Assembly: GCA_913041895.1 (NCBI GenBank)
Contig: CAJWKQ010000003.1
Location: forward strand, 1-48,254
Length of the DNA stretch: 48,254 nucleotides
Direction of reading: 5' to 3'
DNA from: an uncultured Verrucomicrobiales bacterium
GTDB taxonomy: Bacteria > Verrucomicrobiota > Verrucomicrobiia > Limisphaerales > UBA1100
Below, in pieces: positions 35,222-45,065 of the stretch. The notes under the pieces were generated by a model. It ran no database searches, had not been told where the DNA came from, and saw nothing but the letters and a program-made list of their open reading frames with translations. Numbering within the stretch: position 1 is the first letter of the stretch; each line of letters starts with the position of its first letter. Made by a program: the position numbers and the translations under genes.

Positions 35222-37039
35222 ATGGCGTACCACGGGCCAGTTAGTATAGATCCCTCCTTTAAATCCCGTAAACGGTCGACGGGTGAAATCTTAAAACGGG
35301 TATGGGTGTACCTTCTCCCTTATAAGGGCCTTGCCCTAGCAACCGTGGGCTGTGCGGTGCTCTCACTGGCCTGTGCGCTAACCTATCCTAAATTAACCGA
35401 GTACATTATTGACGGCATCATTCAAAAGGAAGGCGGGACTCAGCGCCTAAAGTGGGCGGTGCTGGCTATGGCTGGCGCATTTCTTCTTCGTGATCTTTTT
35501 AACAGTCTGCGCATCCGCATTAATAATCACTTCGAGCAAAATGTTATCTATGACATGCGTCGGGAGGTTTTTGGGAAATTGCAACGTTTACCCATTACAT
35601 ACTTTGACAAACGCTCCAGCGGAGATCTCATGACGCGTGTTGTCGAAGATATTAATAATGTAGAACGGGTTTTAATTGACGGAACAGAACAGGGCACCGT
35701 CGCTATTCTCTGCATTGGCGGCATCTGTGGAATTCTATTTTACACCAATCCATTTCTGGCCGTAGTCGCCCTATCTCCTCTGCCGTTATTGGCTCTGGGA
35801 GCCCTGTGGTACACTCTCACGGCTCACCGTCGCTACCGTCGTCAACGTGAAGCATCCAGCGCAATGAATGCAATCCTCATGGATGACTTACAAGGCATAC
35901 GTCAAATTAAAGCCTACGGCAGACAAGTACATGAGGATGAGCGCTTTGCTGACCGTGCCGAAAACTTGCGGCAGGGGAACCTAGGAATTATGCGCGCGTG
36001 GGCAAGTTATAATCCTGCCATGAGTTTTTTTGCTGCACTGGGGACTGTGCTGGTACTTTGGTTTGGCGGCAAGGCGGTGATGGCAGGGGGAATGACGCCA
36101 GGCGAACTGGTTGGGTTCCTTTTTTATCTCATGCTCTTTTATGAGCCAGTCGCCCGACTCCACGGCCTAAACCAAATGCTACAGAGTGCGCGTGCAGCTG
36201 GAGAACGGGTTTTTGACATCCTTGATCACGAAACCGAACGCGATGAGTCAGGCACCAAAGAGCTACAACAGCCGGTAAAAGGAGATGTTATCTATACGGA
36301 TATCAACTTTGAGTACGAACCTGAAAGACCGGTGCTTAAAAACATATCACTTCACGCAAAGCCCGGGGAAATGATCGCTTTGGTCGGCCCTACGGGCGCT
36401 GGAAAAAGCACCCTAGTAAGTTTGCTGCCGGCATTTTACGAATATACATCAGGTGCTGTAACCATCGATGGGCAATCGGTAGCCGACACCTCGTTAACCT
36501 CCTTGCGCCACAACATTGCCATCGTTAGCCAGGAACCCTTTCTCTTCAATGGAACTATCCGCGAAAATATTCTGTACGGACAACTTGATGCAAATGAGGA
36601 ACAAATTATCGAGGCCGCCAAAGCAGCCAATTGTCATACTTTCATTCAGGAACTGCACGATGGGTATGATTCACGTGTCGGTGAACGCGGCGTCAAACTT
36701 AGTGTGGGGGAAAAACAACGCGTTAGTATCGCGCGTGCGCTTCTGGCAGATGCTCCTATATTGATTTTGGATGAAGCCACCGCAAGTGTGGATACGGCAA
36801 CTGAACGTCTTATTCAGGAAGCACTCGTACGTCTCATGAAAAACCGGACGAGTTTTGTAATAGCCCACAGGCTCAGTACCATTCGGAAAGCAGATCAAAT
36901 TTTAGTCCTAAAAGAAGGAGCTATTGTCGAACAGGGCACCCATGAAGAACTTGTTGAAGCTGATGGGCTCTACGCAAAGTTGGCCAGAATACAAAATACA
37001 ACTTTTATTGAGGAGAGCTTTGAACGGATTGAGGCTTAA
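35222..37039 (+). CDS. ABC exporter, fused permease-ATPase (MsbA/LmrA-like)
   Basis: 605 aa; TM domain, 'ALVGPTGAGKSTLVSLLPAFYE', 'LSVGEKQRVSIARALLADAPILILDEATASVD', H-loop 'IAHRLSTIR'. Confidence 0.96.
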   Translation: MAYHGPVSIDPSFKSRKRSTGEILKRVWVYLLPYKGLALATVGCAVLSLACALTYPKLTEYIIDGIIQKEGGTQRLKWAVLAMAGAFLLRDLFNSLRIRINNHFEQNVIYDMRREVFGKLQRLPITYFDKRSSGDLMTRVVEDINNVERVLIDGTEQGTVAILCIGGICGILFYTNPFLAVVALSPLPLLALGALWYTLTAHRRYRRQREASSAMNAILMDDLQGIRQIKAYGRQVHEDERFADRAENLRQGNLGIMRAWASYNPAMSFFAALGTVLVLWFGGKAVMAGGMTPGELVGFLFYLMLFYEPVARLHGLNQMLQSARAAGERVFDILDHETERDESGTKELQQPVKGDVIYTDINFEYEPERPVLKNISLHAKPGEMIALVGPTGAGKSTLVSLLPAFYEYTSGAVTIDGQSVADTSLTSLRHNIAIVSQEPFLFNGTIRENILYGQLDANEEQIIEAAKAANCHTFIQELHDGYDSRVGERGVKLSVGEKQRVSIARALLADAPILILDEATASVDTATERLIQEALVRLMKNRTSFVIAHRLSTIRKADQILVLKEGAIVEQGTHEELVEADGLYAKLARIQNTTFIEESFERIEA

Positions 37040-39183
37040 CCGAGAACCTGCTTGCTAAGCTCAGGGTAATTTACCTTACCCGATCCCAGAACAGGAATTT
37101 CAGGCAACACTTTGATTTCACGAGGCACAGCCAAGTTCGGTAATCCGGCACCAGTAACAGCTCCGCGTACTTCCTCCACGGTAAGCTCTTCCTTGTTGGT
37201 CGCCGCAATTAGCTGCTCCCCTTTGTCTGCATCAGGTCGGGTAACAACCGCTATCGTGCAATCCTCTCCATGCTGCGGGAATGCCCCGGCCAAAGCCGCC
37301 TCGACTGCCGTCAAGCTAACCATCTCACCACTGATCTTGGCGAATCTCTTGGCACGTCCCTTAATGGTTATATAACGCTCCTCGTCGACGGTTACAATGT
37401 CACCAGTGTCATACCAGCCGTTGAGTTTTTTAAACTCAGCATTAGGTTCCGGGTTCAGATAGCCCTTCATAATATTCGGCCCCTTAACCAGCAGCTTTCC
37501 GCCTTCTTCAACTCCTTCGATTGGTTCTATCTTATAATCTATCCCTGGAAAAAGTCTTCCCACTGAACCGTCTCGATTCTCAACAATGGTATTTGTTGAA
37601 AGCACAGGACTCGTTTCAGTAGCTCCATAGCCCTCGACCAATGTAACTCCGAATTTTCGCGCCCATATTTGCCTGGTCGCTTCCTGCACCTTTTCAGCCC
37701 CACAAATGACATACCTCAAACTGGCAAAGTCAGCTGCAACCCCAAAACGAGCGTATCCATTAAGGAACGTATTGGTCGCCAACAGGATCGTGCAATCCCT
37801 ATCATAAAATGCTTCGGGTATCTGCCTATACATTAAAGGTGAAGGAAATAGATAAGCATAGCTACCTCGTAAAAGTGGTAACAGCGTTCCCGCTGTGAGG
37901 CCAAAACTGTGGAAAAGAGGAAGGCAAGTGAAGAATCTTTCACTTTCTTTAAGATCCAGTACGGACATGATTTGGCGAACATTGGCGAGCAAATTTTTGT
38001 GAGTAAGCTCCACTCCTTTTGGGGTTCCCTCGGAGCCGCTGGTAAACAGAACCACCGCTGTGTCGGCAAAAGGAGTATAATCTCCAGCCCATGGGTTAAT
38101 CTTGTGGTTTATAAACGCGCATAACTTTGAAAAGCCTGAAATCTGTTTTCCTATTTCATCCAAATAAATCACTTCAATGCCAGCTTCCTCAAGGGGCTTA
38201 ATGTCCAGTTTAGCCTTTTCCAGAAACGAGGTAGCAGTGATAACCTGCTTAATTCCAGCTAACTCAATGCATTGAAGCATCGTCGACATGGTGGAAGTGT
38301 AATTCAAAATCGCAGGCACTTTGCCAGAGGCCCACAAGCTGGTTAGTGTTGCCACATGACTGTTTACATTTGGCAAGAGAACTCCAACCCGTTCTGCCCG
38401 TTTGTCCAGCAATTGGGACCACTTGTCTGCCAAGAGATCTGTTCCAATCAATAGCTCACGATAAGTCATGGTCTTGAAGGTAGTATCTTCAAGCACAATT
38501 TGATTAGGAATCTGTTTGGCCAATTTAGCTAGAGCGGTTATGAGAGTTTGCTCACCAAACTCCATCTCCACATCAAACTGCTGACGCAGCATCCGGTCGC
38601 GAAGCCATTGATTTAACTTGGCGCGTTGATCAGCAGGCTTGCCTTCATACTCTGGTGGATCAACCGGATCATCAAAGTGCGCCGTCACTTTAGGAAACAT
38701 CTTGGTCCAACCCCCATGAGGGCTGGCCAGCACACGTCCTGCACCACGCAGGTAGCAGGTAATCACCTTTGCTTTGGTCTTTTGGATCAAAAATCCTGTA
38801 CCACCAAAAAGACGCTGCAAACACCCAGTGCGACTCATTCGGCCTTCTGCAAAAAGAATTAATTTGCCTCCCGACTCAAGATGAGCAGTCATCTTCTTGA
38901 GGGAAGCTGCCGGGTCCGCTCCAATTAATATAATCCGCGGATTACCTAAAATCCATGCATGTAATTTGCTCGTACGGGCAGGCATCTCAGAAGCGGCAAA
39001 CATCCAGTCTGGATCAACACAAAGACCTACAAAAAGCCAATCGATCCACGAAAGGTGATTGGGTATGAGTAAAACAGGCCCCTCACACTTAGCGGCTTCC
39101 TCATTAAATGCCCTAAAACGGAACCACACGCGCAAGAGCAAGCGCATGGCTTTGAGAATAAAACGGTTGGCCCAAATATTCAT
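37036..39183 (-). CDS. Aas-like bifunctional 1-acylglycerol acyltransferase / AMP-dependent acyl ligase
   Basis: 715 aa; PlsC 'NHLSWIDW' and 'FAEGRMSRTG'; AMP-ligase 'VLFTSGSEGTPKGVELTHKNLL', 'VEGYGATETSPVLS', 'GWYDTGDI'. Confidence 0.92.
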   Translation of the reverse strand: MNIWANRFILKAMRLLLRVWFRFRAFNEEAAKCEGPVLLIPNHLSWIDWLFVGLCVDPDWMFAASEMPARTSKLHAWILGNPRIILIGADPAASLKKMTAHLESGGKLILFAEGRMSRTGCLQRLFGGTGFLIQKTKAKVITCYLRGAGRVLASPHGGWTKMFPKVTAHFDDPVDPPEYEGKPADQRAKLNQWLRDRMLRQQFDVEMEFGEQTLITALAKLAKQIPNQIVLEDTTFKTMTYRELLIGTDLLADKWSQLLDKRAERVGVLLPNVNSHVATLTSLWASGKVPAILNYTSTMSTMLQCIELAGIKQVITATSFLEKAKLDIKPLEEAGIEVIYLDEIGKQISGFSKLCAFINHKINPWAGDYTPFADTAVVLFTSGSEGTPKGVELTHKNLLANVRQIMSVLDLKESERFFTCLPLFHSFGLTAGTLLPLLRGSYAYLFPSPLMYRQIPEAFYDRDCTILLATNTFLNGYARFGVAADFASLRYVICGAEKVQEATRQIWARKFGVTLVEGYGATETSPVLSTNTIVENRDGSVGRLFPGIDYKIEPIEGVEEGGKLLVKGPNIMKGYLNPEPNAEFKKLNGWYDTGDIVTVDEERYITIKGRAKRFAKISGEMVSLTAVEAALAGAFPQHGEDCTIAVVTRPDADKGEQLIAATNKEELTVEEVRGAVTGAGLPNLAVPREIKVLPEIPVLGSGKVNYPELSKQVLG

Positions 39184-39345
39184 TGTTGAGATGGATTGTA
39201 GCGAAAAGTCGAGATGAGTAAAATTGATAAAATCAATGCGATGCTAGGTGTGAAATTATGTATTATAATCTTTTATTCTAGTTGCACCCTCAACCTAATC
39301 AGCTACGCTGATGACTGCATTTTTACCCAAAAAAGGAATCACATT

Positions 39346-40539
39346 ATGGGATGGTTATCAGGACAATTAATCGACATCATTGAATGGCTGGATGATGGAC
39401 AGGACACGATGGTCTACCGCTTCGAACGCCACAATAACGAAATCAAAAACGGTGCTAAGCTCGTGGTTCGTCCCGGTCAAGCTGCCGTATTTGTGAACGA
39501 AGGAGGCACAAGTGTGGCGGATGTATTTGAGCCGGGCACCCACGAACTAACTACGGCCAATCTTCCAATCTTATCCACACTCATGGGCTGGAAGCATGGC
39601 TTTGAAAGCCCGTTTAAGGCAGAAGTATATTTCTTTAAGACCACCAAATTCACGGATCTCAAATGGGGAACGCGCGCGCCGGTGACCGTAGAGTGTGCAG
39701 GCTATGGCATGTTTGACCTTCGAGCCAATGGCACCTATGTCATGCAAATCCAAGATCCTCAAAAATTCTTGAAGGAGAAAGTGGGTACCGATGGCAATTT
39801 TCAGATCGATGAAATTTCAAACGACTTGCGCGAAGAAATCCTGATGAACGTCAGTGATCGACTTGGTGAAATGGAATTAGATCCAGGTAAGCTAACTGGC
39901 AAGATGAAGGATATTTCCGAAGAGTTGCAAGCGCCCTTACAGGAATACTTCAGCACGCTGGGACTTGAAATCACCCGCTTCCGCGTAGCCAGTATTTCCA
40001 TGCCCGATGATGTGCGTAAAGAGCTCATGGAAATGAGCCGCCTTGGGGCCAAAAAACTTGCCGGAGCCGATCCCAATGCCATGCAAAATCTCACCGCCCT
40101 GCGCGCCAGTCGCGCGATGGGTGACTTGGCCAACAACCCCGGTGCCGGGGGTGTTGCCGGGGCCGGTATGGGTATGGGCATGGGTATGATGATGGGCAAC
40201 CAAATGGGTGCCGCCGCAATGGGCGCAACGCAACCCGCAGCCGCGCAACCACAACAACAAGATGCACCTCCATTGCCCGGGGCAGCTCCTGCAGCGGGTG
40301 GCACTCGATACAAAGTAGGAATCAACAACGAACAATATGGTCCCTATGATATCGCTCGCCTTCAGTCCATGGCCAATGACGGCAGCTTCAAACCTGACAT
40401 GGTCGTCTGGGCTGCTGGTATGTCCGGTTGGACTAAAGCCGGTGAAGTCCCTGAACTGGCGGGCCTTTTCGGTGCACCACCTCTTCCAGGAGGCGATGCT
40501 CCTCCGCTACCTAGTGATGAGCCTCCCTCTTTACCTTAA
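39346..40539 (+). CDS. SPFH-domain (virion-core/YdjI-like) protein with C-terminal GYF_2-like domain
   Basis: From ATG 39346 (preceded by AAAGGA): 'MGWLSGQLIDIIEWLDDGQDTMVYRFERHNNEIKNGAKLVVRPGQAAVFVNEG'; C-terminal 'YKVGINNEQYGPYDIARLQSMANDGSFKPDMVVWAAGMSGWTKAGEVPEL'. Confidence 0.9.
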   Translation: MGWLSGQLIDIIEWLDDGQDTMVYRFERHNNEIKNGAKLVVRPGQAAVFVNEGGTSVADVFEPGTHELTTANLPILSTLMGWKHGFESPFKAEVYFFKTTKFTDLKWGTRAPVTVECAGYGMFDLRANGTYVMQIQDPQKFLKEKVGTDGNFQIDEISNDLREEILMNVSDRLGEMELDPGKLTGKMKDISEELQAPLQEYFSTLGLEITRFRVASISMPDDVRKELMEMSRLGAKKLAGADPNAMQNLTALRASRAMGDLANNPGAGGVAGAGMGMGMGMMMGNQMGAAAMGATQPAAAQPQQQDAPPLPGAAPAAGGTRYKVGINNEQYGPYDIARLQSMANDGSFKPDMVVWAAGMSGWTKAGEVPELAGLFGAPPLPGGDAPPLPSDEPPSLP

Positions 40540-40567
40540 AACAGCCTGATTTTAGGAGCTCACACCC

Positions 40568-41878
40568 TTGCAGATTACGATCAATCGCGATGGTGAAAAT
40601 CACGGACCCTACCCATTAGAAGAGGTACAAAAGCTCCTCGCCAATGGCGTGGTTCAGGAAAATGATCTGGGATATTATGAGGGAGCGGCAAACTGGATGC
40701 CATTAAGAGACATACCTGCCTTAAAAAATCCGATAGATTTGCCGCCGGTAATCGAAGATGAGGAACCACCCATTATGACTGAGCAATCAAATTCACCCGA
40801 AAAATCAGGCCCCTCCACCTTTCCGTGCAGTGGATGCGGCGGCGATCTCATTTTTAGTCCGGGAGCAGCGAAAATGGAGTGCCCATACTGCGGGGCCACA
40901 GTTGACTGTCCGGCCCCTACTGGACAGGTCTCCGAACACGATTTTGAGAGTCAGCTGAGCTCCCTTGAATCGGGAGCGGCGACCACCACTGTCACAGAAG
41001 TGAACTGTGAGGCCTGTGCAGCAACCAATCAATTGGAAGCCAACGCAACCTCTGGCGAATGTGCCTTTTGTGGAACCCCGTTTGTCCAGCAACCTCAATC
41101 GGCCAATGTAATCCAGCCTCAAGCTGTACTGCCTTTTAGCATTACACGCGAGGAGGGCATAAGACTTTTCCGTGAGTGGATCGGCAGCCTCTGGTTCGCC
41201 CCAAATAAACTCAAGCAGTTTGCACGTGATATCGAGAAACTAAAGGGCTTGTATCTGCCACATTGGACCTACGATTCTGATACTACCACCGATTACATGG
41301 GCGAACGCGGTGAGCATTACTATGAAACGGAGCATTACACAGATAGCGAGGGCAATTCGCGCACCCGCCAGGTACGAAGGACACGCTGGTATCATGCTTC
41401 AGGAAGGGTGTGGCTGAAATTCGATGACATTCTGGTCCCAGCAAGCGACACACTACCGCGCAAATATGTCGATGAGTTGGAGCCGTGGGATTTGCAGGCA
41501 CTTACCCCTTATTCAGACAGTTATTTGAGTGGGTTTCAGAGTGAAAGCTATACCACCGACTTGAGGGGTGGATTCAATATTGCCAAAGACAAGATGGCTC
41601 CGGACATCGATCAAAAAATCAGATGGGATATTGGCGGGGATGAACAACGCATCTATAGCAAGAACACTTATTATTCAGATATTACCTTCAAATATATCCT
41701 GCTGCCGGTTTGGATTAGTGCCTACCGTTTTAAGGAGATAACTTACCGATTCCTGATTAATGCCCGCACCGGCGAGGTCCAAGGCGAGCGTCCGTACAGT
41801 TGGGTGAAGATCACACTCCTGGTACTATTCATACTCGCAGTGATCGGAACTATCGTGTATTTCGCGAGCCAGAAGTGA
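40568..41878 (+). CDS. GYF_2-like domain + zinc-ribbon + C-terminal TM protein (partner of the SPFH protein)
   Basis: 436 aa, TTG start; 'ITINRDGENHGPYPLEEVQKLLANGVVQENDLGYYEGAANWMPL', 'CSGCGGDLIFSPGAAKMECPYCG', 'CEACAATNQLEANATSGECAFCG', C-terminal TM. Confidence 0.85.
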   Translation: MQITINRDGENHGPYPLEEVQKLLANGVVQENDLGYYEGAANWMPLRDIPALKNPIDLPPVIEDEEPPIMTEQSNSPEKSGPSTFPCSGCGGDLIFSPGAAKMECPYCGATVDCPAPTGQVSEHDFESQLSSLESGAATTTVTEVNCEACAATNQLEANATSGECAFCGTPFVQQPQSANVIQPQAVLPFSITREEGIRLFREWIGSLWFAPNKLKQFARDIEKLKGLYLPHWTYDSDTTTDYMGERGEHYYETEHYTDSEGNSRTRQVRRTRWYHASGRVWLKFDDILVPASDTLPRKYVDELEPWDLQALTPYSDSYLSGFQSESYTTDLRGGFNIAKDKMAPDIDQKIRWDIGGDEQRIYSKNTYYSDITFKYILLPVWISAYRFKEITYRFLINARTGEVQGERPYSWVKITLLVLFILAVIGTIVYFASQK

Positions 41879-43197
41879 GCACTGTTTCATCCGACCGACC
41901 ACTAGGATTCTGGTCCGCCACTGCAGCGGTAGTGGCGACCATGATTGGTGCCGGAATTTTCGGAGCTACCGGCGGCTTTGCCTACACACTTGAAACTGAT
42001 GCCAATGTCCTGTTGGTTTGGCTTTTCTGCGGTCTACTCGCTCTGACGGGTGCGCTTTCTCTCGGGGAGCTGGGCTCCATGTATCCGCGAAGCGGTGGCT
42101 GCTACGCCTATAACCGTCACATTTATGGAGAAACCGCCGGTTACCTCAGCGGGGTACTAAGTTGGTTTCTGGCCTTTGTTGGAGCCCTGGCATACATCAC
42201 GTTATTATTGGGATATCACATACAACAATTCGTCCCAAGCCTTCCGCCAGCGGCTTCAGCAAGTATTGCCACTATAATTTTAACTGCCATTCATTGTTTC
42301 GGGTTTCGTGAGGGAAATTGGATGAACAATGCTTTCACCATTTTTAAGATCGGAGTTATCTTGTCATTTATTGTCGCGGGTTTCTACGTGCCATCCCAAG
42401 CAGAGCTAAGTACCTCCATCGATTTCCATATCATTATTTCCAAGCCATTCGCTTCTGCCATGATTTCTGCAAGCTTTGCCTATCTAGGCTGGGAAACGGC
42501 CACTTGGATAGCGGGAGATTTGCGCGACCCACAAAAAACCCTGCATCGCTCGTTAATCGCAGGCACCGCTTTTGTTACCTCCCTCTATTTATTGCTTAAC
42601 ATCGTATTCCTTCGGGCCCAATCAGTAACTTCTATGGAGGGAGCAATCGATGGAATTGGATTGCACGCAGCTCAACGGCTATTTAGTGGTAATGTAAGTA
42701 CTTGGTTTAATTGCATGATCATCGTCGTGCTAATTTCCTCCACCAGCACCATCCTGATGGTAGGGGCCAGACTCCTCGCAACCATGGCAAAAGATGGGCA
42801 ATTGCCTCATTCTTTGACCAAAACCAACTCTCGCAAAGCTCCGACTACTGCACTTCTCATTCAGGGTGGTCTTACCATTATTTTTGTCTGGGCAGCCAGC
42901 TCTCATGGCAATGCCGATAGTGTGCTGGTTTTAATCGGCATACCGACAACCATCATTATGGCGAGTGCAGTAGCTGGCGTTATGATTCTGCGTCATCGTG
43001 AGCCAGATACTGAGAGACCATTCCACACACCTCTTTACCCGCTTCCTCCCATCTTATTTCTAGGACTATCGCTTTGGATGCTTGTATCGACATTACAATA
43101 CAAATGGCAGGCCTCTCTTGGCTCAATAGCCTTGGTTCTCGTGGTCTGGGCATTGAAGCCACTTTTGCGTTCTTCCAATCCAATCGAGGATAATTGA
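41875..43197 (+). CDS. APC-family amino acid permease
   Basis: GTG at 41875 overlaps upstream stop (GTGA); 'LGFWSATAAVVATMIGAGIFGATGGFAY', 'GSMYPRSGGCYAYNRHIYGETAGYLSGVLSWFLAFVGALAYI'. Confidence 0.93.
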   Translation: MSTVSSDRPLGFWSATAAVVATMIGAGIFGATGGFAYTLETDANVLLVWLFCGLLALTGALSLGELGSMYPRSGGCYAYNRHIYGETAGYLSGVLSWFLAFVGALAYITLLLGYHIQQFVPSLPPAASASIATIILTAIHCFGFREGNWMNNAFTIFKIGVILSFIVAGFYVPSQAELSTSIDFHIIISKPFASAMISASFAYLGWETATWIAGDLRDPQKTLHRSLIAGTAFVTSLYLLLNIVFLRAQSVTSMEGAIDGIGLHAAQRLFSGNVSTWFNCMIIVVLISSTSTILMVGARLLATMAKDGQLPHSLTKTNSRKAPTTALLIQGGLTIIFVWAASSHGNADSVLVLIGIPTTIIMASAVAGVMILRHREPDTERPFHTPLYPLPPILFLGLSLWMLVSTLQYKWQASLGSIALVLVVWALKPLLRSSNPIEDN

Positions 43198-43234
43198 ACC
43201 TGACATTTAGCTCCCATACCTTATCCTTCTCGTC

Positions 43235-45061
43235 GTGCGTCCTTATCTAGTTATCATTTTTATCAGTGTGCTATTTTCAGCAGGTGCCGTAGATTTCAAG
43301 AAGGACATTCAACCTCTATTGAAGAACAAATGTTCAAGATGCCACTCCGGTCACGAGGCCAAGGGCGATTTTTCAATTAACACACGCGATTCTTTGTTAA
43401 AAGCCGCCAAGCCCGGAGACAGTGGCAGTAGTTTACTGTTTCAGCTCATCACCTCAAAAGATCCTGAAGAGCGGATGCCTTCTAAGGGAGAAGCTCTCAC
43501 TCCAAAGCAAGTCGCAATGGTGAAAACGTGGATTGATGAGGGGATAGTCTGGCCTAAAGATTACAGTTTTGCCCAGTGGCGCAAGGCTCCGCTTGCTCCA
43601 CGCACAGTCAAACTACCCCCTGTAAAGAATGGTCTCAAGAATCCCGTTGATCGTTTGCTCCAGTCTTATTTTAACAAGAAGGGTGTGAAACAATGGAAAC
43701 TCGTAGACGACCGAATTTTTCTCAGGCGAGCTTATCTTGACCTTATCGGTCTTCTTCCAACCCCTGATCAGTACCGTTCCTTCTCAGAAGATAGGGACTC
43801 TGCCAAATATGAAAAGGTGGTGGATGCCCTTTTAGCCAATGATGAACACTACATGCAGCACTGGATTTCATTCTGGAACGATGCCTTTCGCAACAGCTAC
43901 ACCCGGCAATACCACGGCGGAAATAAATACCGCTTAACCAACTGGCTTAAAACTTCACTTAAGGCCAATAAACCTTATGACAAATTTGCTCACGAGTTAA
44001 TCAGTCCCAACTCCGGTGAACAAGCCGCTTTCATTGACGGAATAAAATGGAGGGGAACCGTTAATTCCTCACAGGTTGTGGAGATGCAGGCAGCTCAAAA
44101 CGTTGCTCAGGTTTTTCTGGGGCTAAATCTGAAGTGTGCTTCCTGTCATGATAGTTTTATCAATAGTTGGACTCTCGACCAGTCCTATGCTTTCGCCTCG
44201 GTCTTCGCCAATGCGCCCATGGAAAAACATCGCTGTGACAAGCCGACTGGCAACAAGGTATCTGCAGGATTCCTTTACCCTGAGCTTGGTAAAGTGGACC
44301 CCAAGGCCTCGCGTAAGGTTCGGTTGAAGCAGTTGGCCGATCTCATGACAAAAAAAGAAAATGGCCGATTCTCACGAGTCATCGTGAATCGATTATGGGC
44401 TTCCTTTTTCGGCAGAGGCTTGGTGGACCCTGTAGATGAAATGGATAACGAACCGTGGAGCTCCGACCTTCTCGACTGGTTGGCCCAAGATTTCGCCTCA
44501 AACGGACACGACTTAAAACGGACCATGCGATTACTAGCCACATCACAAGCCTACCGCTTAGCCTCTGTGAATCCCACTCCCAACCAGAAACCGAAAGACT
44601 ATACCTTTAAAGGGCCTCTCACAAAGCGTCTGCGTGCTGAGCAGCTACTTGACGGTCTCGAGCAGCTTGGAGAAGCGGCTTCCCCTCCTCCTAACCGCCT
44701 GGCCTTCAAGCGCCACGGCCTACGTAATCTGGATCGACTCATGCGAATCCTCGGACGCCCCAAGCGCGACCAAGTGGCAACCTCACGCGACCCTCAGCCA
44801 ACCACTTTGCAAGCATTAGAGTTAAGTAACGGCGAGATCATGCATAAAGCCGTGCAAAGGGTTGGAGCAAAATGGGCCTCAGGCAAAAGAACAACAGATC
44901 AATTAATTGAGGATCTGTTTCAAAATGCATTTCTGCGCCGGCCAACCCAGAAGGAGAAAATGCTCGCTGCAAGCTTGCTTGAAGCAAAACCGAGCAACGC
45001 TACGGTCTCAGACCTTGTCTGGGCAATTATTCTACAACCTGAATTCCAACTAATACATTGA
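43235..45061 (+). CDS. PSCyt1/DUF1549/DUF1553 c-type cytochrome-like secreted protein
   Basis: 608 aa, GTG start, signal peptide; heme motif 'CSRCH'; 'PVDRLLQSYFNKKGV', 'LRRAYLDLIGLLPTPDQ', 'VNRLWASFFGRGLVDPVDEM'. Confidence 0.93.
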   Translation: MRPYLVIIFISVLFSAGAVDFKKDIQPLLKNKCSRCHSGHEAKGDFSINTRDSLLKAAKPGDSGSSLLFQLITSKDPEERMPSKGEALTPKQVAMVKTWIDEGIVWPKDYSFAQWRKAPLAPRTVKLPPVKNGLKNPVDRLLQSYFNKKGVKQWKLVDDRIFLRRAYLDLIGLLPTPDQYRSFSEDRDSAKYEKVVDALLANDEHYMQHWISFWNDAFRNSYTRQYHGGNKYRLTNWLKTSLKANKPYDKFAHELISPNSGEQAAFIDGIKWRGTVNSSQVVEMQAAQNVAQVFLGLNLKCASCHDSFINSWTLDQSYAFASVFANAPMEKHRCDKPTGNKVSAGFLYPELGKVDPKASRKVRLKQLADLMTKKENGRFSRVIVNRLWASFFGRGLVDPVDEMDNEPWSSDLLDWLAQDFASNGHDLKRTMRLLATSQAYRLASVNPTPNQKPKDYTFKGPLTKRLRAEQLLDGLEQLGEAASPPPNRLAFKRHGLRNLDRLMRILGRPKRDQVATSRDPQPTTLQALELSNGEIMHKAVQRVGAKWASGKRTTDQLIEDLFQNAFLRRPTQKEKMLAASLLEAKPSNATVSDLVWAIILQPEFQLIH

Positions 45062-45065
45062 ATCA

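Noticed and set aside
39801-40335. Long minus-strand ORFs (175 and 132 aa) opposite the SPFH gene
   Set aside because: Antisense to a Gly/Ala/Met/Pro-rich coding region; Pro/Ala/Ile-rich shadow translation.
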